Assembly (NCBI GenBank): GCA_023213235.1
Contig: CP096137.1
Coordinates: 321,587-385,586, forward strand
From: Elusimicrobiota bacterium
GTDB lineage: Bacteria > Elusimicrobiota > Elusimicrobia > UBA1565 > UBA9628
DNA length: 64,000 nucleotides
Direction of reading: 5' to 3'
Under the pieces are notes generated by a model. The model saw nothing but the letters and a program-made list of their open reading frames with translations, was not told the DNA's origin and searched no databases. Position numbers and translations under genes: made by a program. Positions 36,282 through 45,099 of the stretch are shown here, in pieces. The stretch's first letter is position 1. The number at the start of each line of letters is the position of its first letter.

Positions 36282-37753
36282 AGGCGTTCAAGGAGGTCGA
36301 GAGCACGCGGCGGCAGTATCACGCCAAGCCCGCGCTGAACTCGGTCCACCGCTCGTCCCTTCTCGTGCCGGAGCTGCCCGGCGCCGTCGCCGAGATCAGC
36401 TTCGTGAACCACTTCCTGCTCAAGCGCAAGTATCCGCACGTCGGCTTGCGCGTGACCGGGATCGACGCCGCCGGCAAGCGCGTCGAGTCCCGCTTGTTCC
36501 CGGTCACCGAGCCTCGCGTCCACGTCTTCAAGCTGACCGGCCTCTTCGACAAGCCCGTCGCGGACTATCTCGTCGAGTTTTACGCCGCGGAGAACCTGTT
36601 CATCCCGTTCCCGGCGGTGATGGTCAATCATCGCGGTCCTGGCTTCCTCAACACGTTGCACTCCTACAACCGCTCCCTCAACGACGTGTTCGAGGACGAC
36701 TCGATCAACGCTAAGCCCGTCGCCGAGGCGTCCATCGACGTGCTTCCGGCGCCGCTGCAGGCCTTCCTGCTGTTCACGGCGGGACCCTCCGGCGGCCGCG
36801 GCGAGCTCGAGCTCGAGCTCGCGACGCCGGAGAAGACCTGGACGGCCAAGGTCTCCGTCGACTCGCCGCGCTTCGGGCACCGCTTGATCAAGATCCGCGA
36901 GGCCTTCCCGGGCCTGCCCGCCTCGGCGACCGGCGTGCTCAAGGCGCGCCAGCCCGCCCAGCCGATGTTCTACGGGCGCATGCTGTGCGGCCACCTCGAC
37001 GCGCAGGGGCGCTTCACCGCCAACCACAGCTACTACGACAGCTCGTCGGCAGCGGAGTACTGGGACGACGCGCGCGAGTCCTACCGCTCCTACCCGTACT
37101 TCCCCGGGATCGACAACCGGATCAGGATGTACCCGATCATGTCTCCGTCGGAGCTGACGGTGACGGTGTCCCTGCGCGGCGCCGACGGCCGCGAGCTGGC
37201 GAAGGTCCCGGCGGGCTCGGTGACGAGCCCGGGGCCGCGGTTCCTCGACGTCTCGGTGGGCGCCCTCGCCGCGAAGGCCGGCGTCGCCGAGGCCGCCGTC
37301 GCGGCGTACACGGTGGCGACCGCGGGCTCCAAGATGCCCACGCGCGTCAATCATCAGCTCGTCCACGGCTCCGGCGGGCTCGAGAGCTCGATCAATGTCT
37401 CGCTCGTCAACCCGAACGTGTTCCAGCCGGCGGGCAAGACCGGGCTGACGTGGGGCCAGTTCCCGGCGGGCAAGGGCCTGCGCTCGCGCCTCGGGATCGT
37501 CGGCAACGCGCCGGCCGGAGAGGCGTGCCCCGTCGAGGTCACGTTCTACGGGGAGGACGGAGAGCTCGGCAAGGTCGAGAAGACCTTGGCGCCCGGCGGC
37601 TCCGTCCTGTTCGACTCGAAGGACTTCGAGACGCGCGGCGAGGAGCCGTCCTACTTGTGGTTCTTCGCGCGCTCGTCCCGCCCCGACCTCAGCGCCTTCG
37701 TCGTCACCCGCGACGACTCGACGGGCGCCTGCACCGGCGAGCACGGCTTCTAG
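36278..37753 (+). CDS. Large beta-rich protein of unknown function in the glycan locus
   Basis: 491 residues, no signal peptide and no membrane helix. Mainly short strands (VAEISFVNHFLLKRKYPHVGLRVTGIDAAGKRVESRLFPV, ADYLVEFYAAENLFIPFPAVMVNHRGPGFLNTLHSYNR); a distinctive YYDSSSAAEYWDD and GQFPAGKGLRSRLGIVGNAP later. Looks like two or three beta-sandwich domains. I do not recognise a family. It begins with GTG in the TylF-type gene's stop, so it is probably made with it and may bind or modify a glycan. Its stop codon ends on the first base of the RAYT element's left repeat. Confidence 0.55.
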   Translation: MKAFKEVESTRRQYHAKPALNSVHRSSLLVPELPGAVAEISFVNHFLLKRKYPHVGLRVTGIDAAGKRVESRLFPVTEPRVHVFKLTGLFDKPVADYLVEFYAAENLFIPFPAVMVNHRGPGFLNTLHSYNRSLNDVFEDDSINAKPVAEASIDVLPAPLQAFLLFTAGPSGGRGELELELATPEKTWTAKVSVDSPRFGHRLIKIREAFPGLPASATGVLKARQPAQPMFYGRMLCGHLDAQGRFTANHSYYDSSSAAEYWDDARESYRSYPYFPGIDNRIRMYPIMSPSELTVTVSLRGADGRELAKVPAGSVTSPGPRFLDVSVGALAAKAGVAEAAVAAYTVATAGSKMPTRVNHQLVHGSGGLESSINVSLVNPNVFQPAGKTGLTWGQFPAGKGLRSRLGIVGNAPAGEACPVEVTFYGEDGELGKVEKTLAPGGSVLFDSKDFETRGEEPSYLWFFARSSRPDLSAFVVTRDDSTGACTGEHGF

Positions 37754-37781
37754 TAGCGAAAGGGACAGGCACTTTCGCTAC
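37753..37781. repeat. RAYT element, left 29-bp terminal repeat
   Basis: A 29-bp sequence that is itself a hairpin: AGCGAAAG pairs with CTTTCGCT around GGACAGGCA. It is the exact reverse complement of the right repeat. It shares one base with the upstream gene's TAG stop and contains the transposase stop (37778-37780). Confidence 0.9.
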
Positions 37782-38550
37782 GCGACGTATCGTCTTCTCG
37801 CCACGCGTATCGCCGCAGGGGCGCAGTTTAATGCGGCCGCGATTTGTATCGTCGAATGCCCGCCCGCCAAGGCGCGAGTTATGATGTCGCACCGTGCGCG
37901 TGTGTGCAATGCGCCGCGAGCACCTGACGAGACGGTCTCCGGATCCAACCCCAGTATTGAGGCGGCGTCCGTGATCAGCGCATCAAGGCTCAGATTCTTG
38001 GGCCCGCCTCGGGCCATCGCGTTGACCCGTTCAAGATAAGACTCGCGCATCGCGGATGCGGGAATGCCCGCCAATTCTTCGAATCGACCGAAATTGATTC
38101 TTCCCGTCCTGAGCGTCGCCCAGTCCTCATGACTCGACCACTTCCAATCGGCGACGGAGCGGACGAGTTTTGCTCTTAATGGGTTCTCATGGATGTATAC
38201 GAGGGAATTCTGAAGGTATCTCAGGTTGTGAATTGGATTCGAATAGAAACGGGACTGGAAGAGATGTCCGACGCGACAATACTTCGCGTTGAAGTAAGCC
38301 GAATATCGCGTCAAGGCGGCGTGAAGAGGGATTCCGAGGGGACGTCTGCGACGGCGACTAGGGCGTGAAAGTGGTTGGGCATCAAACAGTCCGCAATGAG
38401 GCTGCATCGGGCCTGCTTGAGGGCGCTCACCAGCAACCGCATGAAATATTGGCGATCACTGTCGTCCACGAATATCGCGCGACGATCGACTCCGCGATCA
38501 GTGACGTGATAAAGGGTATTCGGAAGGAAATGGCGGGATAGTCGCGGCAT
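37778..38550 (-). CDS. REP-associated tyrosine transposase (Y1/HUH, one frame break)
   Basis: About 258 residues after repair of a GGGG run at 38338-38341. MPRLSRHFLPNTLYHVTDRG at the start, DRQYFMRLL, then CLMPNHFHALVAV, whose HFH is the metal-binding HUH motif; RYSAYFNAKYCRVGHLFQSRFYS contains the expected nucleophile Tyr helix and the typical GHLFQSRF. NSLVYIHENPLRAKLV is also common to the family. The C-terminal domain (DPETVSSGARGALHTRARC...) is a DNA-binding addition found in long RAYTs. It would mobilise hairpin-ended DNA as single strands. Its stop is inside the left repeat. Confidence 0.88.
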
Positions 38551-38588
38551 CACTATCCATACGATTGACCGTGCCGATTTGTTCCGGC

Positions 38589-38617
38589 GTAGCGAAAGTG
38601 CCTGTCCCTTTCGCTAC
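38589..38617. repeat. RAYT element, right 29-bp terminal repeat
   Basis: Exact reverse complement of the left repeat (37753-37781), also a hairpin (AGCGAAAG/CTTTCGCT). The minus-strand stop codon of the SpsF gene (38614-38616) lies inside it. Confidence 0.9.
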
Positions 38618-39344
38618 GCTTTCTTCTGCTCGACGTGGGCGTTGAGTTTCGCCCAGTCCGGATGCTTCTCCAGCAGGGCCAGGACGTCTCGCCAGGAGAA
38701 TTCCGGCTTCGACGGGTACAGCGCCTCTAGGATCCGCTTCACGAGCTCGAAGTCCTCGGGCGCGTCGACGGTCCAGCGGTGGCGGGAGCGGTCGGCCTCG
38801 CCGCGCAGCAGCGCCGGGGGAAGCGCTCCGGCCGGCGGATGAGGTAGGGCGTCACGTGCTCGCGCTCGGCGGGATCCTTCGCCTCGCGCGCGGCCTCCTC
38901 GAGAGCCGCGCGGGAGAACACCTCGACGTCGAGCCCGCGCGGGAAGGTCCGCTCGGGGTTGCAGTTGGAGACGTAGCCCTTCGCGCCCGTCTTCAGGAAG
39001 AGGTCCACCGTCTCGTCGAGCACGCCGGGGTCGAGCAGCGGGCAGTCGCCGGTGGCGCGCACGACGGCGTCGGCGCCGGCGGCCTCGGCCGCGGCGCGGT
39101 AGCGCTCGAGCACGTCGGCCTCGGGACCGCGCGAGCAGACGACACCCTCCGCCTTCGCCCACGCGGCCAGCGCGTCGTCGCCGGGCAGGACGCTCGTGGC
39201 GAGGACCAGGGCGGACGCCTTCGTCGCGCGGCGTAGGCGCTCGAACTGGTAGGAGAGCAGGGGCTTGCCGAGGACTTCCTTGAGGACCTTGCCCGGCAGG
39301 CGCGTCGAGCCCATGCGCGCCTGCACGATCACGGCGACGCGCAT
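38614..39344 (-). CDS. spsF: SpsF-type cytidylyltransferase, probable CMP-pseudaminate synthase (one frame break)
   Basis: About 243 residues. VAVIVQARMGSTRLPGKVLKEVLGKPLLSYQFERL is the nucleotide-binding start of the SpsF family; RATGDCPLLDP and a later TVDAPEDFELVKRILEAL match family strands. In Bacillus the spsE/F/G genes make and activate a nonulosonic acid, and here the gene follows pseB and pseC, so activation of the acid to its CMP form is the likely step. One break in GGGGG at 38816-38820 is fixed by one base (RFPPALLRGEAD). The stop lies within the RAYT right repeat. Confidence 0.8.
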
Positions 39345-39345
39345 G

Positions 39346-40464
39346 CTAGGCGGGGGCCTTGAGGCCGTCGAGGACGCGGCGCACGGTCGCGACGACCTCG
39401 TCCTGCTGGGCGTCGGTCAGCGTCGGGTAGATCGGCAGGGAGACGATGCGCGAGTAGAAGTCCTCCGCCTTGGGGCACAGGCCCTTCATGTAGCCCATGC
39501 GCTCGTAGAACGGGTGCCAGTAAACCGGGATGTAGTGGACCTGCACCCCGATCCCGGCCGCGCGCAGGGCGCGAAAGGCCTCGGCGCGCCTGGCGCCGAG
39601 CGCGCCCTTGAGGCGCAGGACGTACAGGTGCCACGCCGACGCGTCGACGTCGCCCTCGGGAACCTCGACGTCGCCCCAGGCGCGGAACTTCTCGTGGTAG
39701 CGCGCGGCGATCGCGCGGCGGCGCGCGACGAAGCGGTCGAGCTTCCTGAGCTGGGTGATGCCCAGCGCGGACTGGAGATCGGTGAGGCGCGCGTTGATGC
39801 CCTGGGACTCGACGCCGTAGAGCCAGTCCTCGCCGCGGCGGATGCCGTGCGTGCGGAACTCCGAGAGGCGCGCGGCCAGGCCGGCGTCGTCGGTGAGGAC
39901 GGCGCCGCCCTCGGCCGTCGTGATGCCCTTGACCGGGTGGAAGCTGAAGACGCTCATGTCGGCGAGCGAGCCGACCTTGCGCCCGCCCTGCGCGGCGCCG
40001 AGCGAGTGGCAGGCGTCCGAGACGACGAGCAGGCCCTTCTTCTTCGCGAGCGCTCGGAAGGCCGCGAGGTCGGCGGGCTTGCCCGCGAAGTCGACTGGGG
40101 CCAGGACCTTGGTCTTCGACGTGATCGCGGCTTCGGCGGCCTTCGGGTCGAGGTTGCCGTCCGGGCCGACGTCGGCGAAGACGACCTTGGCGCCCTGCCA
40201 CACGGCGGCGGTCGCGGTGGCCGCGAAGGTGATCGGCGTCGTCACGATCTCGTCGCCGGCCTGGAGATTCGCGGCGAAGTACGCGCCCTGGAGCGCGGTC
40301 GTGCCGTTGGAGTAGGCGACGGCGTGCTTGACGCCGCAGTAGGAGGCGAGTGCTCTCTCGAATTCGGCGACCTTGGGGCCCTGCGTGAGCCAGTCGCTTC
40401 GCAGCGCCTCGACGACCGCGGCGACGTCGTCGTCCTCGATCGTCTGGCGGCCGTACGGGATCAT
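39346..40464 (-). CDS. pseC: PseC, UDP-4-amino-4,6-dideoxy-N-acetyl-beta-L-altrosamine transaminase
   Basis: A 372-residue PLP aminotransferase, second step of pseudaminic acid synthesis. MIPYGRQTIEDDDVAAVVEALRSDWLTQGPKVAEFE is the typical PseC N-terminus; SDACHSLGA and FSFHPVKGITTAEGGAV carry the PLP Asp and the Schiff-base Lys; HYIPVYWHPFY is also family-typical. The start ATG overlaps the pseB stop. It ends one base before spsF. The gene order pseB-pseC-spsF under operator 3 is coherent. Confidence 0.94.
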   Translation of the reverse strand: MIPYGRQTIEDDDVAAVVEALRSDWLTQGPKVAEFERALASYCGVKHAVAYSNGTTALQGAYFAANLQAGDEIVTTPITFAATATAAVWQGAKVVFADVGPDGNLDPKAAEAAITSKTKVLAPVDFAGKPADLAAFRALAKKKGLLVVSDACHSLGAAQGGRKVGSLADMSVFSFHPVKGITTAEGGAVLTDDAGLAARLSEFRTHGIRRGEDWLYGVESQGINARLTDLQSALGITQLRKLDRFVARRRAIAARYHEKFRAWGDVEVPEGDVDASAWHLYVLRLKGALGARRAEAFRALRAAGIGVQVHYIPVYWHPFYERMGYMKGLCPKAEDFYSRIVSLPIYPTLTDAQQDEVVATVRRVLDGLKAPA

Positions 40465-41495
40465 GCGCGGGAGGGCGCCTTCTCGGAGGCCGCGAAGGAG
40501 TCCACCATCGCGTGAAGCTCCTTCTCCGTCAGCCACTCCTGGTTGTTGTCGCTGGCGTAGGAGAAACCGGCCGGCAACGGCGTGCCCGCGGTCCAGTTGT
40601 CGTCGCTCCACCAGGGGAAGTCGGGCTTGACCACGAAGAAGCCGCCGCAGTCGAGCGCGTGAGTGGCCTCCTCGACGCTGAGCAGGGTCTCGTGCAGCTT
40701 CTCGCCGGGGCGGATGCCGATGACCTTGATCTTGCAGCCGGGGCCGCCCATCGCCTTGGCGAGGTCGGACATCTTCATGGACGGAATCTTGGGGACGAAG
40801 ATCTCTCCGCCCTTCATGTTCGTGAGCGCGTTGAACACGAGGTCGACGCCGCCGTCGAGCGTGATCCAGAAGCGCGTCATGCGCGCGTCGGTCAGCGGCA
40901 GGACGCCGGTCTTGCGCTTCTCGAGGTAGAGGGGCACGACCGAGCCGCGGCTGCCGACGACGTTGCCGTAGCGCGTGACGGAGAAGCGCGTGTCGGCGCG
41001 GCCGGCGTAGCTGTTGCTCGCGATGAACAGCTTCTCGGCGCACAGCTTGGTCGCGCCGTAGAGGTTGACCGGGTTGGCGGCCTTGTCGGTCGAGAGGGCG
41101 ACGACCTTCTTGACGCCCTGGTCGATGGCGGCATTGATGATGTTCTGCGCGCCGATGATGTTCGTCTGCACGGCCTCGAACGGGTCGTACTCGAGCTTCG
41201 GCACCTGCTTGAGGGCCGCGGCGTGAACGACGAAGTCGACGCCGTGGAACGCGCGCTGCAGGCGCTGCGCGTCGCGCACGTCGCCGAGGAAGTAGCGCAC
41301 GCGTTTGTCATCGAGGGCGGCGGCCATCTCGCTCTGCTTGAACTCGTCGCGGGAGAGGATGATGATCTTCTTGGCCTTCGTGCGCGAGAGCAGCGCCTGG
41401 GTGAAGCGCTTGCCGAAGGAGCCGGTGCCGCCGGTGATCAGGATGGTCTTGCCGTCGAGGTGGGAGAGGTCCATCGCGGCGTGTTTAGTCTTCAT
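40461..41495 (-). CDS. pseB: PseB, UDP-GlcNAc 4,6-dehydratase (5-inverting)
   Basis: A 344-residue short-chain dehydrogenase that starts the pseudaminic acid route. ILITGGTGSFGKRFTQALL is the NAD(P)-binding loop; HAAALKQVPKLEYDPFEAVQTNIIGAQNII is a PseB-type sequence (the KQVP segment separates PseB/FlaA1 from retaining enzymes); STDKAANPVNLYGATK contains the catalytic region with Lys at the usual Tyr-x-x-x-Lys relay. Its ATG has an AGGAAC-type RBS, unlike the leaderless starts next to it; the promoter is operator 3. Confidence 0.95.
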   Translation of the reverse strand: MKTKHAAMDLSHLDGKTILITGGTGSFGKRFTQALLSRTKAKKIIILSRDEFKQSEMAAALDDKRVRYFLGDVRDAQRLQRAFHGVDFVVHAAALKQVPKLEYDPFEAVQTNIIGAQNIINAAIDQGVKKVVALSTDKAANPVNLYGATKLCAEKLFIASNSYAGRADTRFSVTRYGNVVGSRGSVVPLYLEKRKTGVLPLTDARMTRFWITLDGGVDLVFNALTNMKGGEIFVPKIPSMKMSDLAKAMGGPGCKIKVIGIRPGEKLHETLLSVEEATHALDCGGFFVVKPDFPWWSDDNWTAGTPLPAGFSYASDNNQEWLTEKELHAMVDSFAASEKAPSRA

Positions 41496-41504
41496 AGGTT
41501 CCTG

Positions 41505-41526
41505 TGTTCAGAGAATGAACATTATA
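41505..41526 (-). promoter_or_regulatory. Locus operator 3 with -10 box (pseB)
   Basis: TGTTCA-GAGAA-TGAACA (41505-41521) with TATAAT on the minus strand (41521-41526). A 25-base stretch separates the -10 from the pseB ATG; here the dyad does not hold the start codon. It begins only a few bases from the HisF-like gene's stop (41531-41533). Confidence 0.85.
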
Positions 41527-41530
41527 CCAA

Positions 41531-42273
41531 TTAGAGGCGGACCGGCACCCCGCGCGAGCGCAGGTGCTCCTTGGCCTCGCGGGGGTGGCTTCGGTGAAAT
41601 GGAAGATGGCGGCGGCGGCCACAGCGGAGGCCTTGGCCTCGAGGACGGCCTTGGCCATGTCCTCGTAGTTCCCGGCCCCGCCGGAGGCGATGACCGGGAT
41701 GCGCACCGCCTCGGCCACCCGGCGCGTGACGTCGAGGTCGTAGCCGGTCATGCAGCCGTCGCGCTCGGCGGAGGTCAGAAGGATCTCGCCGGCGCCCAGG
41801 CGCTCGCATTCCTTCGCGTGAGCGACGACGTCGAGGCCGGTGGCCTTCTTGCCCGAATGCGTGAAAACCTCGCTTCCTTTGAAATCGATCGAGGCGACGA
41901 CGCACTGCGCGCCGAACTTGCGCGACGTCTCGGTCACGAGAGAGGGGTTCTCGACCGCCGCCGTGTTGATCGCGACCTTGTCGGCGCCGACCTTGAGCAG
42001 GCCGCGCACGTGCTCGATGGTCTTGATGCCGCCGCCGACGGTCAGCGGCATGAAGCACTCGTCGGCGACCTCGTCGACGAGCGCGAAGTCGGGCTCGCGC
42101 CCCTCCTCGGTGGCGGCGATATCAAGAAGGACCAGCTCATCTACTCCGCGCATGTCGTAGACCTTTACGGTCTGCATCACGCCGCCGGTGCGGCGCCAGC
42201 TGTCGAAGGCCTTGCCCTTCACCAGGCCGAAGCCCTTGTACAGCATGGTCGGCATGACGCGCGTCTTGAGCAT
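41531..42273 (-). CDS. HisF-like protein of a sugar-amidation system (one frame break)
   Basis: About 248 residues. It is HisF-like throughout (TIM barrel; VDELVLLDIAAT, LTVGGGIKTIEHVRGLLKVGADKVAIN, VVASIDFKG, IPVIASGGAGN). However, the first catalytic motif, PCLDV in true HisF, reads PTMLYKGFG: the essential first Asp is Leu, while the second Asp (VASIDF) is kept. Such variants occur beside HisH and WbpG/PseA in surface-polysaccharide loci, where they help deliver ammonia instead of making imidazole glycerol phosphate. One break in GGGGG (41581-41585) near the C-terminus. Confidence 0.88.
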
Positions 42274-42887
42274 CAGAGGGAGAGGAAGTTGCGCAGGAGG
42301 GCGAAGCCGGCCTTCTGGCTCTTCTCGGGGTGGAACTGCACGCCGTAGATGTTGCCCTTCTTCACCGCGGCGCAGACGCCGCCGCCGAACGGCGCCGTGG
42401 CCAGGGTCAGCGAGGCGTCGTTAGGCCGCACGGCGTAACTGTGCACGAAGTAATAGTCGGTGCCGGGGGCGATGGCCTTGAACAGCGGGGACTCCTGGGA
42501 CGGGCGCACCTCGTTCCAGCCGATGTGCGGCAGGCGTTCGCCGGCCGCGGGCTTGATCAGCACGGTCTCCGCGTCGATCCAGCCCAGGCCCTTGGTGTCG
42601 CCGCTCTCCTCGCCGCGCGTCGACAGCAGCTGCATGCCGAGGCAGATGCCGAGGAAGGGGACCTTTCGCTCGAGCGCCGCCTCGCGCAGAGGCGCCTCGA
42701 GACCGCGCTCGCGCAGGTGCGCCATGCCCGCCCCGAAGGCGCCCACGCCGGGCAGGATCACGGAGTCGGCGGAGGCGATCGTCTTGGGGTCGGCGGTCAC
42801 GCGCGGGTCGCCGCCGCACTCCTGGACGGCGCGCGCCACCGAGTCCAGGTTGCACATGCCGTAATCGACGATCGCGACGGTCTTCAC
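42273..42887 (-). CDS. hisH: HisH-type glutamine amidotransferase
   Basis: A 204-residue class I glutamine amidotransferase. VAIVDYGMCNLDSVARAV is the N-terminal HisH signature; PFLGICLGMQLLS contains the nucleophile Cys; VQFHPEKSQKAG carries the catalytic His and Glu. It would release ammonia for transfer in the PseA/HisF complex. Stop and the next ATG overlap (TGATG). A biosynthetic histidine role is unlikely here because the other his genes are absent and the partner HisF lacks an active-site Asp. Confidence 0.93.
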   Translation of the reverse strand: MKTVAIVDYGMCNLDSVARAVQECGGDPRVTADPKTIASADSVILPGVGAFGAGMAHLRERGLEAPLREAALERKVPFLGICLGMQLLSTRGEESGDTKGLGWIDAETVLIKPAAGERLPHIGWNEVRPSQESPLFKAIAPGTDYYFVHSYAVRPNDASLTLATAPFGGGVCAAVKKGNIYGVQFHPEKSQKAGFALLRNFLSL

Positions 42888-44057
42888 TTACTCGTTGTCG
42901 TAGTTGATCTTCGTGAGATCCCAGTTCTTGTCGCGGACGAGCCGTCCCTCGGCGTCCTGCACGAACAGCTTCTTGTTCGTGTAGCGCTCGCAGATGCGCT
43001 TGAACTCGTCGAGGCTCATGTCCATCTCGCCGAGCATGTCCTCGAGCTTGTTGCCGATGTAGCTCCAGGGGAACTTCCCGTCGAGCCGCTTGACGAGCAT
43101 CAGCGCGTCGGCGCGCGAGAGGCGGCCGCGGCGCAGGTGCAGGCAGGCGAAGTCCGTCGTGCGGCCGAAGCCGTACTTGATGAACTTGAAGTAGTCGTGG
43201 ATGTTCTGGTGCGCGTTGTCGAGGTTCTCGTAGTTGACCAGCGAGCCCTCGACGGCGTGCGGCGTCATCTCCATGCCGAGCCCGCCGGAGACGAGCGCGT
43301 TCGTGTAGCCGTCCCAGGGAACGTAGTGGCCGAGGAACAGGCCGGTCACCCCGACGGAGGCGAGCTCGGCGTCGGTCGGGTAGGTGAACTGGATCAGATC
43401 CTTCTTCTGCAGGCCGAGCTGGCCGGCCATGTCGGCCACGCGCAGGCCGAGCAGGCCGCCGAACTCCTCGAGCCAGCGGCGCGTCAGCGTCGGGTTCTCG
43501 GCGTCGGCGGCGGGGCCGCCGTACTCGTTCTGCGAGTTCTCGCCCCAGATCAGCAGGGGGACCTTGTACTGGACGGCGACGCGCACGGGCACGGTGAAGA
43601 TCGTCACGTGCTCGGGCCAGCAGATGTCGCCGACCTGCTCGAGGCCGATGCGGTTCATCTTGCGGCGGGCGACGGGATTCGTGGCGACCTCGACGGCGTC
43701 GACGCCGAGCTTGCGCAGGTTCAGCAGGTTGCGCCGGCCGAGCTCGGTCTGCTTGCAGGTGAGCGCGGTGACCGCGAGCGGATTGAGGCCGAGCTCGAGG
43801 ATCTTGTAGAGCTGGTAGGTGCTGTCCTTGCCGCCGGAGACGGGGACGATGCAGTCGTAGTTGCTCTGGTCCTTGGAGCGGTGCTTCTCGACGAGGCGCA
43901 GGAACTCCTTCTTGCGCGCGTCCCAGTCGACGGCCTTGCGCTTCTCGATGTAGCGGCAGGCCGAGCAGACGCCCTCGGCGTCCATCTGGAGGTCGGGCTT
44001 GGTCTCCGGCATCACGCAGCGCGTGCAGTAGCGGATCTTGCGGGCGGCGGCGGTCAT
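42888..44057 (-). CDS. pseA: PseA/WbpG-type N-acetyl sugar amidotransferase
   Basis: A 389-residue ATP pyrophosphatase-type enzyme. IRYCTRCVMPETKPDLQMDAEGVCSACRYIEKR is the Cys-rich N-terminus; CIVPVSGGKDSTYQLYKI carries the SGGKDS pyrophosphate loop; GENSQNEYGGP is conserved in WbpG/PseA. Family members convert an acetamido group on a nonulosonic acid or diaminouronic acid to an acetamidino group, using ammonia from HisH via HisF. The ATG overlaps the pseI stop (ATGA), linking it directly to nonulosonate synthesis. Confidence 0.92.
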   Translation of the reverse strand: MTAAARKIRYCTRCVMPETKPDLQMDAEGVCSACRYIEKRKAVDWDARKKEFLRLVEKHRSKDQSNYDCIVPVSGGKDSTYQLYKILELGLNPLAVTALTCKQTELGRRNLLNLRKLGVDAVEVATNPVARRKMNRIGLEQVGDICWPEHVTIFTVPVRVAVQYKVPLLIWGENSQNEYGGPAADAENPTLTRRWLEEFGGLLGLRVADMAGQLGLQKKDLIQFTYPTDAELASVGVTGLFLGHYVPWDGYTNALVSGGLGMEMTPHAVEGSLVNYENLDNAHQNIHDYFKFIKYGFGRTTDFACLHLRRGRLSRADALMLVKRLDGKFPWSYIGNKLEDMLGEMDMSLDEFKRICERYTNKKLFVQDAEGRLVRDKNWDLTKINYDNE

Positions 44058-45099
44058 GAGCGGCTCCTTGAGACGAGGGTGCGGGAGAGGGGCGTCCCTC
44101 TCTTGATGTCCCGGCGCGCGCGGGCGCCGAGGACGGAATCGAGCTCGCGCGGAGGCAGCCCGTTGCCGGGCCGGATCGCGCGCACGTTGGCGGAGGTGAG
44201 CTTTTCGCCCTTCTTCACGTCCTCCACGACGAACAGGGAGCGGCGGAACGCGCGCGAGGGCTTCTCGCTGGGCGCGGGGCCCAGGGCTCCGTCGCCGAGC
44301 GCGGCCTCCGTGGCTCGGATCGCGCGGATCATCGCCTTGAACTCGGCGGGCTCCATCGAGAACGGAGCGTCGGGGCCGCCGGCCTTGCGCGACAAGATCA
44401 TGTGCTTCTCGAGGAGGTTGGCCCCGAGCGCGGCGGCGGCGATCGCGGTCGTCGGGCCGAGCGTGTGGTCGGAGAGGCCGACGGGCACGCCGTGGCGCTT
44501 GGCGAGCGCGGCGATCGCGCGCAGGTTCATTTCGGACTCGGGCGCGGGGTAGGCGGAGACGCACTTCATGAGCGCGAACTTCGCGCGGGCCTTGCGCAGC
44601 GTCCGCGCGGCCTCGTCGATCTCGGCGGTCGTCGCGGTGCCGGTCGAGACGATCACGGGCTTGCGCGTCGCGGCGACCTTTCTGATGAGCGGGATGTCGC
44701 CGTTCTCGAAGGAGGCGATCTTGTAGGCGGGCATCCGGAGCTTCTCGAGGTAGTCGACGGCCGTCGCGTCGAACGGCGACGAGAAAAGGACGAGGCCGAG
44801 CGAGTTCGCGAGCTTTTGAGCGGCGCGTGCCACTCCCAGGGGGTCATCGCCTCCTTGTAGAGGCCGTGGAGCGAGCGTCCGTGCCAGATCGTGCCCTTGA
44901 TCTTGAACCAGGGCTGGTCGGCGTCGAGCGTCATGGTGTCGGGCGTGTACGTCTGCAGCTTGATCGCGTCGGCGCCGGCGTCGGCGGCGGCGCGCACGAG
45001 CCGGACCGCCTCGGCGAAATCGCCGTGGTGGTTGCAGGACATCTCGGCGATGACGAACATGGGCTCGCCGGGGCCGATCTTCCTCTTGTCGATCAGCAT
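44054..45099 (-). CDS. pseI: PseI, pseudaminic acid synthase (one frame break)
   Basis: About 349 residues. NeuB-family enzyme that condenses PEP with 2,4-diacetamido-2,4,6-trideoxy-L-altrose to form pseudaminic acid. FVIAEMSCNHHGDFAEAVRLVRAAADAGADAIKLQTYTPDTMTL, VLFSSPFDATAVDYLE, KPVIVSTGTATTAEID and GLSDHTLG match; the C-terminal SAF-like domain is present (RSLFVVEDVKKGEKLTSANVRAIRPGNGL). One break at about 44828-44832; adding a base gives TPWEWARAAQKLANSLG. It overlaps pseGH upstream and pseA downstream. Confidence 0.93.

Larger units (their letters stand above)
37753..38617. mobile_element. RAYT-type (REP-associated tyrosine transposase) transposon
   Basis: An 865-bp unit bounded by perfect 29-bp inverted repeats, each of which folds into a hairpin, and holding one Y1/HUH transposase gene. 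It sits between two convergent genes, and each repeat overlaps a neighbour's stop codon by one to a few bases, so insertion left both coding regions intact. The interior is less GC-rich than the flanks. REP-like units elsewhere in the window (6949-7013, 1923-1935) may be non-autonomous relatives, though not identical. Confidence 0.85.

Noticed and set aside
41531..42887. Histidine biosynthesis hisF-hisH
   Set aside because: HisF has lost its first catalytic Asp and the pair is coupled to pseA, so an amidation role is better.
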